This document shows positions 8,223 to 15,693 of a stretch of 64,000 nucleotides of DNA, one piece after another. A program made the translations under genes and the position numbers. The DNA is from Microbacterium stercoris. Lineage in GTDB: Bacteria; Actinomycetota; Actinomycetes; Actinomycetales; Microbacteriaceae. The notes under the pieces were generated by a model. The model did no database searches. It was not told where the DNA came from and saw nothing but the letters and a program-made list of their open reading frames with translations. The first letter of the stretch is position 1. Each line of letters starts with the position of its first letter. The DNA is taken from assembly GCF_017592545.1 (NCBI RefSeq), contig NZ_JAGFOA010000001.1, forward strand, positions 310,001-374,000, written 5' to 3'.

Positions 8223-9131
8223 TCACGAAGCGGGGCGGTCCACCGAGCCCCGCTCGGTCCGCTCTGCATGCGACGGGATGCCGCGGAGGCCGCCGCGTGC
8301 GAACGCGACGATCGCGTCGAGGGCCGGATCGGCGCTCAGGATGCGACCGTGGCCGTATCCGGACGTGCGCACGAGCCACGCCCGCCCCGCGTGGGCCCCC
8401 ACGAGGGCTTCCGAGGCGGCGAGGGGCACCTGCCTGTCGCCCTCGTCATGCACCGCCAGAAGCTCGACGTGCGCGGGCAGCGGATGCGCGACGGCGTCGA
8501 AGCGTCGTCTGACCGACGACTCGCTCTCGCCGAGGCGTCGCGCGAAGTCGTGCGGCATCCGCCGCCGCACGGGCGCGGGGATCGCGGCGAGCTCGCCGAA
8601 GCGCTCCAGGAAGACCGCCGGCGACCCTGCGCCGGACACCGCCGCCACCCCGTCGGCGTGCACCCCCTCGCGCACGGCCGTGAGGGCGGCGAGGGCGCCG
8701 AACGAGTGTCCGATGATCACGCGGAAGGGGCCGTGGAGGCGCTCGAGCTGCCGGATCGCATCCAGCCAGTCCCGGATGTCCGTGCGGCGGCCGGTCGAGG
8801 CGCCGTGCGCGGGCGCGTCGAAGGAGACCACCCGCAGGCCCTCGCTGACGAGCTCGCGCACCAGCGGTGCGAACTGCGATGCGCGGCCGCGCCAGCCGTG
8901 CACGAGCAGCACCGCGTCCACTCCCGCTCCCCACGCGTAGGTCCTCACGCTCGCGTCGCGCACCGAGAGCGTGCGACGCGTCGCGGCGATGTCCGTCTCG
9001 GCCTGGGCGGGGTGCAGCCGCATGCGCGGCCGCGTCTCGAAGAACATCTCCAGTGCCATGCGGGAGGCGAGAGCGGGGGACAGGCGGGCGACGCCGCGCA
9101 GGCTCACCTGTGCGGTGGTCAGGCGATCCAT
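8223..9131 (-). CDS. Alpha/beta hydrolase divergent from a TetR regulator
   Basis: The 302-residue protein (MDRLTTAQVSLRGVARLSP) has oxyanion motif VHGWRG, nucleophile elbow GHSFGA, an Asp in HDEGDRQVP and a His in GYGHGR, a full serine-hydrolase triad. A longer upstream frame to 9578 crosses the TetR gene and is not real. The ATG at 9129-9131 is preceded by AAGGAG at the right distance. It is divergently transcribed from the TetR gene with a palindromic operator candidate between them, so it is the likely repression target. The substrate is unknown, possibly a lipid or aromatic ester. Confidence 0.85.
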   Translation of the reverse strand: MDRLTTAQVSLRGVARLSPALASRMALEMFFETRPRMRLHPAQAETDIAATRRTLSVRDASVRTYAWGAGVDAVLLVHGWRGRASQFAPLVRELVSEGLRVVSFDAPAHGASTGRRTDIRDWLDAIRQLERLHGPFRVIIGHSFGALAALTAVREGVHADGVAAVSGAGSPAVFLERFGELAAIPAPVRRRMPHDFARRLGESESSVRRRFDAVAHPLPAHVELLAVHDEGDRQVPLAASEALVGAHAGRAWLVRTSGYGHGRILSADPALDAIVAFARGGLRGIPSHAERTERGSVDRPAS

Positions 9132-9158
9132 AACGACTCCTTGATGCCGAGGCGAATG

Positions 9159-9180
9159 TTTACGAACGTTCGTCTGTAAA
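9159..9180. promoter_or_regulatory. Candidate TetR operator
   Basis: The 22-bp segment contains a perfect 12-bp palindrome ACGAACGTTCGT (9162-9173), flanked by TTTAC on the left and GTAAA on the right, in the 97-bp gap between the divergent hydrolase and TetR genes. TetR proteins usually bind such sites in the shared promoter. Confidence 0.6.
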
Positions 9181-9216
9181 GATAGCCCTTCCGGCCAGAA
9201 AACGCACGACCGTACG

Positions 9217-9222
9217 TATACT
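9217..9222 (+). promoter_or_regulatory. -10 element of leaderless TetR gene
   Basis: TATACT ends 6 nt before the ATG at 9229, which places the transcription start at the first base of the start codon. Confidence 0.55.
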
Positions 9223-9228
9223 CGCCTC

Positions 9229-9873
9229 ATGAGCATCCCCACTGTCGATGGCCGGCGGCTTCGCGGCGATGCGTCGCGCCGCTCGATCCTGGCCCATGCG
9301 ACCGACCTGGCTTCGGTCGAAGGGCTCGACGGGGTGAGCTTCGGCCGTCTCGCCGAGGTCTCGGGGCACAGCAAGAGCAGCATCGCGACACTCTTCCGCG
9401 GCAAGGAGGCGCTGCAGCTCGCCACGGTCGAGGCCGCCGCCGAGGTGTTCCGCCTGCACGTCGTCGAGCCCGCGCGCGCCCTGCCGCGGGGCGCGCCCCG
9501 CGTCGCGGCGCTGCTGCGCGCCACCGTCGAGTACTCGCGGGCTCGAGTGTTCACGGGTGGCTGCTTCTTCTCCGCCATCAGCGCCGACGTCGATTCGAAG
9601 CCCGGCCCCGTGCGCGACGAGGTGCGTCGCTGGCAGGCCAGCTGGCGCGGCTACGTCGAGGCGCAGCTGCGCCATGCGCGTGATCTGGGCGAACTGGCAC
9701 CCGACGTCGATCCCGAGGGCCTTGCTTTCGAGCTGCTCGCCTACTTCACGGAGGCCAACGCCCGGTCGCTGCTGACGGGCGAGGAGCAGCCCTACGACCT
9801 CGCGTGCCGCGCGATGCGCGGCCGCCTGCTGGCCGCCGGCGCGCCGTCCGCCGCCCTCGACGAGCTGACCTGA
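9229..9873 (+). CDS. TetR family transcriptional regulator
   Basis: The 214-residue protein has an N-terminal TetR helix-turn-helix at about residues 18-65 (SILAHATDLASVEGLDGVSF, then AEVSGHSKSSIATLFRGKEA) and a C-terminal ligand/dimer domain that includes FTGGCFFSAISADVDSKPGPVRD, the pattern of the TetR_C subgroup seen in many Actinobacteria. It is expected to repress itself and the divergent hydrolase through the 9159-9180 palindrome. The ligand is unknown. Confidence 0.9.
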   Translation: MSIPTVDGRRLRGDASRRSILAHATDLASVEGLDGVSFGRLAEVSGHSKSSIATLFRGKEALQLATVEAAAEVFRLHVVEPARALPRGAPRVAALLRATVEYSRARVFTGGCFFSAISADVDSKPGPVRDEVRRWQASWRGYVEAQLRHARDLGELAPDVDPEGLAFELLAYFTEANARSLLTGEEQPYDLACRAMRGRLLAAGAPSAALDELT

Positions 9874-9898
9874 TCCGGAGTGAGCCCGAGGGGCGACC

Positions 9899-10408
9899 TC
9901 ACGCTTCGGGCGCGGCGTCGAACCCCAGGCTCAGGCGGCGCAGCAGCGTCGCCAGTCGATCACGTTCCGATCCGTTCAGCGTGCCCAGCAGCAGCGCCTC
10001 GGCATCCATCAGGCGCGTGATGGCGGCATCCACCCGGATCCTGCCCTCGTCGGTGAGCGTCACGAGCACGCTGCGGCCGTCGCCGGGATCCGCCTCGCGG
10101 CGCACGAATCGGCGCCCCACGAGCCGGTCGATGCGGTTGGTCATCGTGCCGCTCGAGACGAGCGTCTGCTGCAGCAGCTGCTTCGGGCTGAGCTGATACG
10201 GCTGTCCGGCCCGGCGCAGAGCGGAGAGCACGTCCCACTCCCATGGCTCGATGTCGGTGCGCCGGAACGCGTCGCGGCGCGCGCGGTCGAGATGCCGGGA
10301 GAGGCGGTCGACCCGCGAGAGCACCTCCATGGGCGAGAAATCGAGGTCGGGGCGCTGCTGCGCCCACGCGCCGACGATGCGGTCGACCTCGTCTGTCTCG
10401 GATGCCAT
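9899..10408 (-). CDS. MarR family transcriptional regulator
   Basis: The 169-residue protein has a winged helix typical of MarR. 'DIEPWEWDVLSALRRAG' and 'LSPKQLLQQTLVSSGTMTNRIDRL' are the recognition-helix region, and 'RREADPGDGRSVLVTLTDEG' is the wing with the diagnostic D-x-R-D/S motif. The open frame extends to 11821 on this strand, but that extension runs antisense to glmU and through tRNA-Gln, so the ATG at 10408 is the true start. A GATAAT -10 (10415-10420, minus strand) lies 6 nt upstream. The ligand is unknown and no obvious partner gene adjoins. Confidence 0.9.
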   Translation of the reverse strand: MASETDEVDRIVGAWAQQRPDLDFSPMEVLSRVDRLSRHLDRARRDAFRRTDIEPWEWDVLSALRRAGQPYQLSPKQLLQQTLVSSGTMTNRIDRLVGRRFVRREADPGDGRSVLVTLTDEGRIRVDAAITRLMDAEALLLGTLNGSERDRLATLLRRLSLGFDAAPEA

Positions 10409-10414
10409 GCGCTC

Positions 10415-10420
10415 ATTATC
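10415..10420 (-). promoter_or_regulatory. -10 element of leaderless MarR gene
   Basis: GATAAT on the minus strand, 6 nt before the ATG at 10408. No clear -35 hexamer is visible. Confidence 0.5.
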
Positions 10421-10512
10421 CCGTGCGCGTTCCCGGCGCGTTCGTCGCGCGGCCGTTCCGGCGCGGGCGACGGGGAATGGCAGACTGGGACCGTGTGCCC
10501 CTGCGCGCACAT

Positions 10513-10584
10513 TCCGCCATGGTGTAACGGCAGCACGACAGCCTTTGGAGCTGTGAGGACCAGGTTCGAATCCTGGTGGCGGAG
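10513..10584 (+). tRNA. tRNA-Gln (anticodon UUG)
   Basis: The acceptor stem pairs TCCGCCA (10513-10519) with TGGCGGA (10577-10583). The anticodon arm is ACAGC-CTTTGGA-GCTGT with anticodon TTG, and the T arm is CCAGG-TTCGAAT-CCTGG. No CCA is encoded. Its 3' end is one base before the glmU ATG, so the two are very likely cotranscribed. Confidence 0.95.
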
Positions 10585-10585
10585 C

Positions 10586-12016
10586 ATGACCGATAACACC
10601 GCACTCGCGATCGTCATCCTGGCCGCCGGCCAGGGAACCCGTATGCGCTCGTCGCTGCCGAAGGTGCTGCACCCGATCGGCGGGCGCACGCTGCTCGGTC
10701 ACGTGCTGCACACCGCACAACAGCTGCCGGCGTCGACGGTGCGCGTTGTGGTGCGCCACGAACGCGACCGCGTTGTGCAGTCGCTCGAGGACATCCCGGG
10801 AGTGGAGATCGTCGATCAGGACGAGATCCCGGGCACCGGTCGCGCCGTGCAGCTCGCGGTGGACGGGCTCCCGGCCGACTTCGACGGCGACGTGCTGGTG
10901 CTCTCCGGCGATGTGCCGCTGCTCGAAGCCGAGACGCTCGCCGGCTTCCTCGAGGCCCACCGTGCCGCCGCCGCGGAGGCGACCCTGATGAGCGCGACGC
11001 TCGACGACCCCAGCGGCTACGGGCGCATCATCCGCGATCACGACGGATCCGTCGCGCGCATCGTCGAGCAGAAGGATGCGTCGGACGACGAGGCCGCGGT
11101 CACCGAGATCAACGCGGGCGTCTATGTGTTCCGCGCCGCGTCGCTGCGCGAGAGCCTCGCCCGGGTGGGCACCGACAATGCGCAGGGTGAGATGTACCTC
11201 ACCGACGTCGTGCGCCTGCTGCGCGAGACCGGCCGCACGGTCGCCGCGCAGGCGGTCGCCGACGCCCGCGTGACATTCGGCGTGAACGACCGCGCGCAGC
11301 TGTCCGACGTCGGCGCGATCCTGAACGCCCGCATCGTGCGTCATTGGCAGCGCCAGGGGGTCACCATCCAGGATCCGGCCACCACGTGGATCGACGACAC
11401 CGCCACCCTCGCGCAGGACGTCACGATTCTGCCGAACACGCACATCCTGGGCGCGACGACCGTCGCCGAGGGAGCGAAGATCGGCCCCGACACCTCGCTC
11501 GTCGACTGCGAGGTCGGTGAGAATGCGGTGATCCGCCGCGCGGACGCGACGCTCGCCGTGATCGGCGCCGGTGCGACCGTCGGCCCCTACGCGTATCTGC
11601 GCGCCGGTGCTGAGCTCGCCGCCGGTGCGAAGGTGGGAACCTACGTCGAGATCAAGAACTCCCAGATCGGCGAGGGATCCAAGGTGCCTCACCTGTCGTA
11701 CATCGGCGACACCACGATCGGCCGCGGCGTCAATCTCGGCGCCGGAGCGATCACCGCGAACTACGACGACATCCACAAGCACCGCACCGAGATCGGCGAC
11801 GAGGTGCACAGCGGCTCCCATAACGTCTTCGTCGCGCCCGTTAAGCTGGGAGCAGGTGCGAAGACCGGTGCCGGAGCGGTCATCCGCAAGGATGTTCCCG
11901 CCGGAGCTCTCGCCCTCAGTGTCGCCCCTCAGCGCAATGTCGAGGGGTGGGTCGAGAAGAACCGAGCGGGCACCGCAGCGGCTGACGCCGCGGCCAAGGC
12001 CCAGAGCGCAGAGTAA
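10586..12016 (+). CDS. glmU: Bifunctional N-acetylglucosamine-1-P uridyltransferase / glucosamine-1-P acetyltransferase
   Basis: The 476-residue protein makes UDP-GlcNAc for peptidoglycan. The N-terminal pyrophosphorylase domain starts with the nucleotide-binding LAAGQGTRM (residues 12-20) followed by LPKVLHPIGG. The C-terminal half (from about 250) is a left-handed beta-helix of hexapeptide repeats with the acetyltransferase core, including 'HLSYIGDTTIGRG' and 'LGAGAITANYDD'. The ATG at 10586 is the only start compatible with the flanking tRNA. UDP-GlcNAc is also the donor expected for GtfA in the aSec locus downstream. prs follows after 8 nt as one operon. Confidence 0.97.
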   Translation: MTDNTALAIVILAAGQGTRMRSSLPKVLHPIGGRTLLGHVLHTAQQLPASTVRVVVRHERDRVVQSLEDIPGVEIVDQDEIPGTGRAVQLAVDGLPADFDGDVLVLSGDVPLLEAETLAGFLEAHRAAAAEATLMSATLDDPSGYGRIIRDHDGSVARIVEQKDASDDEAAVTEINAGVYVFRAASLRESLARVGTDNAQGEMYLTDVVRLLRETGRTVAAQAVADARVTFGVNDRAQLSDVGAILNARIVRHWQRQGVTIQDPATTWIDDTATLAQDVTILPNTHILGATTVAEGAKIGPDTSLVDCEVGENAVIRRADATLAVIGAGATVGPYAYLRAGAELAAGAKVGTYVEIKNSQIGEGSKVPHLSYIGDTTIGRGVNLGAGAITANYDDIHKHRTEIGDEVHSGSHNVFVAPVKLGAGAKTGAGAVIRKDVPAGALALSVAPQRNVEGWVEKNRAGTAAADAAAKAQSAE

Positions 12017-12024
12017 GGCAGCGA

Positions 12025-13062
12025 ATGGCGCGCAAGAAGAGGATCACGACCGAGGACGAGCGCCAGCGGGGCATGGCCCCGGGCATCGTCGCGAAGACCA
12101 AGAAGCGCCTCGTTCTGGTGACCGGGGGATCGCACCCCGAGCTGGCGCACGCGGTCGCCGAGCACCTCGGCATCGAGGTCGCGCCGACCGAGCGTCGTGT
12201 CTTCGCCTCCGGCGAGATCTACACGCGCTTCGAGACGTCGATGCGCGGCGCCGACGTGTTCCTCATCCAGTCGTTCGGGGCTCCGGTCAACGAGTGGCTG
12301 ATGGAGATGCTCATCATGCTCGACGCGCTCAAGCGCTCGTCGGCCAAGCGCATCACCGTCGTCGCGCCGTACTATCCGTACTCGCGCCAGGACAAGAAGG
12401 GCCGCGGGCGCGAGCCGATCTCGGCTCGACTGGTCACCGACCTCATCGCCACCGCCGGCGCCGACCGCATCATGAGCATCGACCTGCACGCCGCGCAGAT
12501 CCAGGGCTTCTTCAACGGACCCGTCGACCACCTGTTCGCGAAGTCGATCCTCGCGTCGTACTTCGAGAAGTCGCTCCAGGGCGAGGACCGCGAGACGCTC
12601 ACGGTCGTCTCGCCCGACATGGGCCGCGTGCGTGTGGCCGACACGTGGGCCGACGAGTTCGGCGCCCCGCTGGCGATCATCCACAAGCGACGCGACCCGA
12701 AGGTCGCCAACCAGGTCACCGTGCACGACATCGTGGGACAGGTCGACGGGCGCACCTGCCTCCTCGTCGACGACATGATCGACACCGGCGGCACGATCGT
12801 GAAGGCCGCGCAGGCCCTCAAGGCGAACGGCGCCCGCAAGGTCATCGTCGCGGCGACGCACGCGATCTTCAGCCCGCCGGCTGCCCAGAAGCTGCAGGAC
12901 GCCGCCATCGACGAGGTCGTCGTCACCGACACCGTGCCGCTCTCCGACGACCAGCGTTTCCCGACGCTGACCGTGCTGTCGGCCGCGCCGCTGCTTGCCC
13001 GCGCGATCCACGAGGTCTTCGACGACGGATCCGTCACCAGCATGTTCGACGGCGCCGCGTAA
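12025..13062 (+). CDS. prs: Ribose-phosphate diphosphokinase (PRPP synthetase)
   Basis: The 345-residue protein makes PRPP from ribose 5-phosphate and ATP. Landmarks are PYYPYSRQDKKGRGREPISA (the flexible catalytic and ATP region), SIDLHAAQIQGFF (metal-binding His) and the PRPP-binding loop LVDDMIDTGGT. The N-terminal 25 residues are a basic extension (MARKKRITTEDER) typical of actinobacterial Prs. The glmU-prs pairing is conserved in Actinobacteria. A terminator hairpin lies at 13219-13249. Confidence 0.97.
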   Translation: MARKKRITTEDERQRGMAPGIVAKTKKRLVLVTGGSHPELAHAVAEHLGIEVAPTERRVFASGEIYTRFETSMRGADVFLIQSFGAPVNEWLMEMLIMLDALKRSSAKRITVVAPYYPYSRQDKKGRGREPISARLVTDLIATAGADRIMSIDLHAAQIQGFFNGPVDHLFAKSILASYFEKSLQGEDRETLTVVSPDMGRVRVADTWADEFGAPLAIIHKRRDPKVANQVTVHDIVGQVDGRTCLLVDDMIDTGGTIVKAAQALKANGARKVIVAATHAIFSPPAAQKLQDAAIDEVVVTDTVPLSDDQRFPTLTVLSAAPLLARAIHEVFDDGSVTSMFDGAA

Positions 13063-13067
13063 GCAGC

Positions 13068-13224
13068 ACCCCTGTTCGTCGGTTAGCCCCCGCTTGTTCT
13101 TCGAGCAGCGCCCCGCTCGTTCGTCGCGCAGCGCCCCCCGCTCGTTCGCCGGGCAGCGCCCCTGTTCGTTCGTCGGGCAGCGCCCCCACTCGTTCGTCGA
13201 GCGAGCGAAGCGAGTCGAGACGCC
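13068..13224. repeat. Degenerate tandem repeat ending in the dispersed 35-bp element
   Basis: About four units of roughly 30 bp with the theme GTTCGTCGGGCAGCGCCCC lead into one nearly full copy (13190-13224) of the element seen seven times at 271-728, here with one base changed (GAGCGAAGCG). The array lies between prs and the convergent histidine kinase gene. Confidence 0.7.
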
Positions 13225-13249
13225 CAAGCCCTCCGCGGGCATGGGCGTC
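13219..13249. terminator. Terminator between prs and the histidine kinase gene
   Basis: The arms GACGCCCA (13219-13226) and TGGGCGTC (13242-13249) pair perfectly, with an inner GCCC/GGGC stem, and TTCGTCTTCG follows. It overlaps the end of the dispersed repeat and could serve both convergent genes. Confidence 0.55.
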
Positions 13250-13267
13250 TTCGTCTTCGTCCCGGGT

Positions 13268-14794
13268 TCAGGCGACCGGCTTGGCGGGCAGGTCGACCTC
13301 GAAGGTCGTGTCCCCGGGTGTGCTGCGCACGGAGATGGTGCCGTGGTGCGCCTCGACGATCGCCTTGACGATCGCAAGTCCCAGTCCGGTGCCCCCTGTT
13401 GCTCGCGCGCGTGAGCGATCCGCACGGGCGAAGCGTGTGAAGAGCTCCGGCAGAAGTGCTTGATCGATGCCGGGACCGTCGTCGTGCACGCGCAGGACCC
13501 CGCGTGTCGCTGAGCCGGATCCCTCGTGCGACACCGACACGGTGACCGTGGTGCCCGCGGGGGTGTGCGTGCGTGCGTTGGCGAGCAGGTTGATGACCAC
13601 CTGATTCAGGCGTGCGGCATCGCCCGCGACGATGACCGGCTCCTCGTCCACCTCGACGCGCATGGTGTGCGACGAGCCGGTGACCCGCTGATCCGCGACC
13701 GATTCCAGGGCGAGCTGCGTGAGGTCGACCGCGCCGTAGACCAGCTCCTGGCCCTCGTCGAGGCGGGCGAGCAGCAGCAGGTCCTCCACGAGGCCGGTCA
13801 TCCGGATCGACTGGGCTTGGATGCGCTCCAGCGACTGCGATGTGATCTCCGACAGGGCCGGATCCCGCAGCGACAGCTCGGAATAGCCGCGGATCGAGGC
13901 GAGCGGCGTGCGCAGCTCGTGGCTGGCATCCGCGACGAACGTGCGCATGCGCTCCTCATTGCGCTGCCGCGCGTGCAGGGAGGCGTCGACGTGATCGAGC
14001 AGCGTGTTCAGCGCGGCGCCCACCTGCCCGAACTCGGTATGCGGGTTCGCCTGTTCGGCGGGCACGCGCTCCTCGATGCGGACGACGCCCTGATCCAGTG
14101 GCTGGCGCGAGACGCGCTGTGCCGTGGCGGCGACGGTGCGCAGGGGCTTGAGTCCCTGACGGATGACCAGGGTGATCGCCGCGCCCAGCACGAACAGCCC
14201 GACGGCGGTGGCGGCCGTGATCACGGTGAGCATGTTCCCGATGGTGGCGCGGACGTCGCCTGTGGACTGGCCCATCACCGCCCAGCCGCCCGGGATCGCG
14301 CCGTGCAGCACGCGGAACTCGCCGAGCCGCGGCACCGTGAGCGTGTCCACGGCGACGACGGAGGGAGCGTCCTCTGCGGCGGGCACCGTGCCGCCCAGCT
14401 GCAGCCCGCTGAGCTGGGCCTCGGTGAGCGACTGCACGTTGTAATGGCCGTCGACCACCGCGCCGGAGCGCACCTGGTCGTCGCTCTCGAAGATGAGGAT
14501 GGAGCCGGGGGGCAGCTGCGCGAGCCGCAGGTTGGCCGCCGCGTCGACCGCCCCCGAGCGGACGAGCATGGGCTGCGACTCGTTCACCATCGTGCGCACC
14601 TGCTGCGTGAGGCGCTCCTCGAGCGAGGCGTTGAGCATCACGCTCGTCACCGCGGCGACGATCACGAAGATGAGCGAGACGAAGCCGAAGACGGTCAGCA
14701 TCAGCCGCCCCTGGAACGACAGCGTCGGCAGGAGACGCCGACCGGCGGCTTCACCGGCCTCCGGAACGTCGGTGTCGACGCCTCCGGAGGTCAC
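13268..14794 (-). CDS. Sensor histidine kinase
   Basis: The 508-residue membrane kinase has TM1 at about residues 30-55, an extracytoplasmic sensor domain of about 130 residues, TM2 at about 190-215, then HAMP. The HisKA motif FVADASHELRTPLAS carries the phospho-acceptor His. The ATPase domain shows the N box (VVINLLANARTHTP), G1 (HDDGPGI) and G2 (GGTGLGLAIVK). It resembles actinobacterial OmpR-class sensors such as TcrY/CseC. The GTG start overlaps the response-regulator stop codon by 4 nt, so the two are translationally coupled. The signal is unknown; a cell-envelope signal is plausible given the divergent MacB-type transporter. Confidence 0.92.
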   Translation of the reverse strand: MTSGGVDTDVPEAGEAAGRRLLPTLSFQGRLMLTVFGFVSLIFVIVAAVTSVMLNASLEERLTQQVRTMVNESQPMLVRSGAVDAAANLRLAQLPPGSILIFESDDQVRSGAVVDGHYNVQSLTEAQLSGLQLGGTVPAAEDAPSVVAVDTLTVPRLGEFRVLHGAIPGGWAVMGQSTGDVRATIGNMLTVITAATAVGLFVLGAAITLVIRQGLKPLRTVAATAQRVSRQPLDQGVVRIEERVPAEQANPHTEFGQVGAALNTLLDHVDASLHARQRNEERMRTFVADASHELRTPLASIRGYSELSLRDPALSEITSQSLERIQAQSIRMTGLVEDLLLLARLDEGQELVYGAVDLTQLALESVADQRVTGSSHTMRVEVDEEPVIVAGDAARLNQVVINLLANARTHTPAGTTVTVSVSHEGSGSATRGVLRVHDDGPGIDQALLPELFTRFARADRSRARATGGTGLGLAIVKAIVEAHHGTISVRSTPGDTTFEVDLPAKPVA

Positions 14795-15522
14795 TGCGGG
14801 GCCTTGATCATGTACCCGACGCCGCGCACGGTGTGGATGAGAGGCTCGCGGCCCGCGTCGATCTTCTTCCGCAGGTACGAGATGTACAGCTCGACGACGC
14901 TCGATCGCCCGCCGAAGTCGTAGCTCCAGACCCGGTCGAGGATCTGCGCCTTCGAGACGACCTTGCGCTCATTGCGCATGAGGAAGCGCAGCAGCTCGAA
15001 CTCGGTGGCGGTCAGCTCGATCTCGGCGCCGTCGCGGATGACCTCGTGGCTGTCCTCGTTGAGGCTGAGGTCGCCCACGCGCAGGATCGGCTCGTCGTCG
15101 GCCGAGTGGGCGGTGCCGGAGCGGCGCATCAGCGCGCGCAGGCGCGCCACCACCTCCTCGAGGCTGAAGGGCTTCGTCACGTAGTCGTCGCCGCCTGCCG
15201 TGAGACCGGCGACGCGATCGACCACGGCATCCTTGGCCGTGAGGAAAAGCACGGGCACGTCGTCGCCGCCCTGACGCAGGCGCTGCAGCACGGCCATGCC
15301 ATCGAGATCGGGCATCATGATGTCGAGCACCAGCGCGTCGGGGCGGAACTCCTTCACGGCCGCGAGAGCTTCGAAGCCGCTGCCCGCGGTGCGCACCTCC
15401 CAGCCCTCCATCTTCAGGGCCATGGCGAGGAGATCCGTCAGCATCTGTTCGTCGTCGACGACGAGGACACGAACGGCGGTGCCATCGGGGCGCTGGAGTG
15501 CGGGGGCGTGGGGCATGCTCAT
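14791..15522 (-). CDS. OmpR-family response regulator
   Basis: The 243-residue protein has a receiver domain with acidic pair VVDDEQ, phospho-acceptor Asp in LVLDIMMPD and Lys in VTKPFS, then an OmpR-type winged helix (about 145-240) with VELYISYLRKKID and HTVRGVGYMI. It should be phosphorylated by the overlapping kinase. The likely target is the divergent ABC operon and itself through the CTATG repeats at 15544-15571. Start is the first of two close ATGs (MSMPHAPAL). Confidence 0.93.
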   Translation of the reverse strand: MSMPHAPALQRPDGTAVRVLVVDDEQMLTDLLAMALKMEGWEVRTAGSGFEALAAVKEFRPDALVLDIMMPDLDGMAVLQRLRQGGDDVPVLFLTAKDAVVDRVAGLTAGGDDYVTKPFSLEEVVARLRALMRRSGTAHSADDEPILRVGDLSLNEDSHEVIRDGAEIELTATEFELLRFLMRNERKVVSKAQILDRVWSYDFGGRSSVVELYISYLRKKIDAGREPLIHTVRGVGYMIKAPQ

Positions 15523-15543
15523 GGCCCCATCTTGACCCTCTTC

Positions 15544-15571
15544 CTATGAGGTTTCTATGGAGCGGGCTATG
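15544..15571. promoter_or_regulatory. Direct repeats, candidate response-regulator binding site
   Basis: CTATG occurs at 15544, 15555 and 15567, spaced 11 and 12 bp, i.e. about one helical turn. The site lies in the 171-bp gap between the divergent response regulator and ABC permease genes. OmpR-type regulators bind such half-site arrays. Two related CCATA words lie further right near 15600-15617. Confidence 0.5.
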
Positions 15572-15693
15572 CGTGGGGTGAGAGAAACGGATGCCCGCCG
15601 CCATAGCGAATCCATATCCGGATCCGACGAGCGGCAAATGGTCGGTTCGTAGCTTTCCGATGTCGGCGAGTTCCGCCGACCGGAGGAGAACCC

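Noticed and set aside
9899..11821. 640-residue version of the MarR protein
   Set aside because: The extension runs through tRNA-Gln and antisense to glmU; the MarR domain starts at 10408 with its own promoter.
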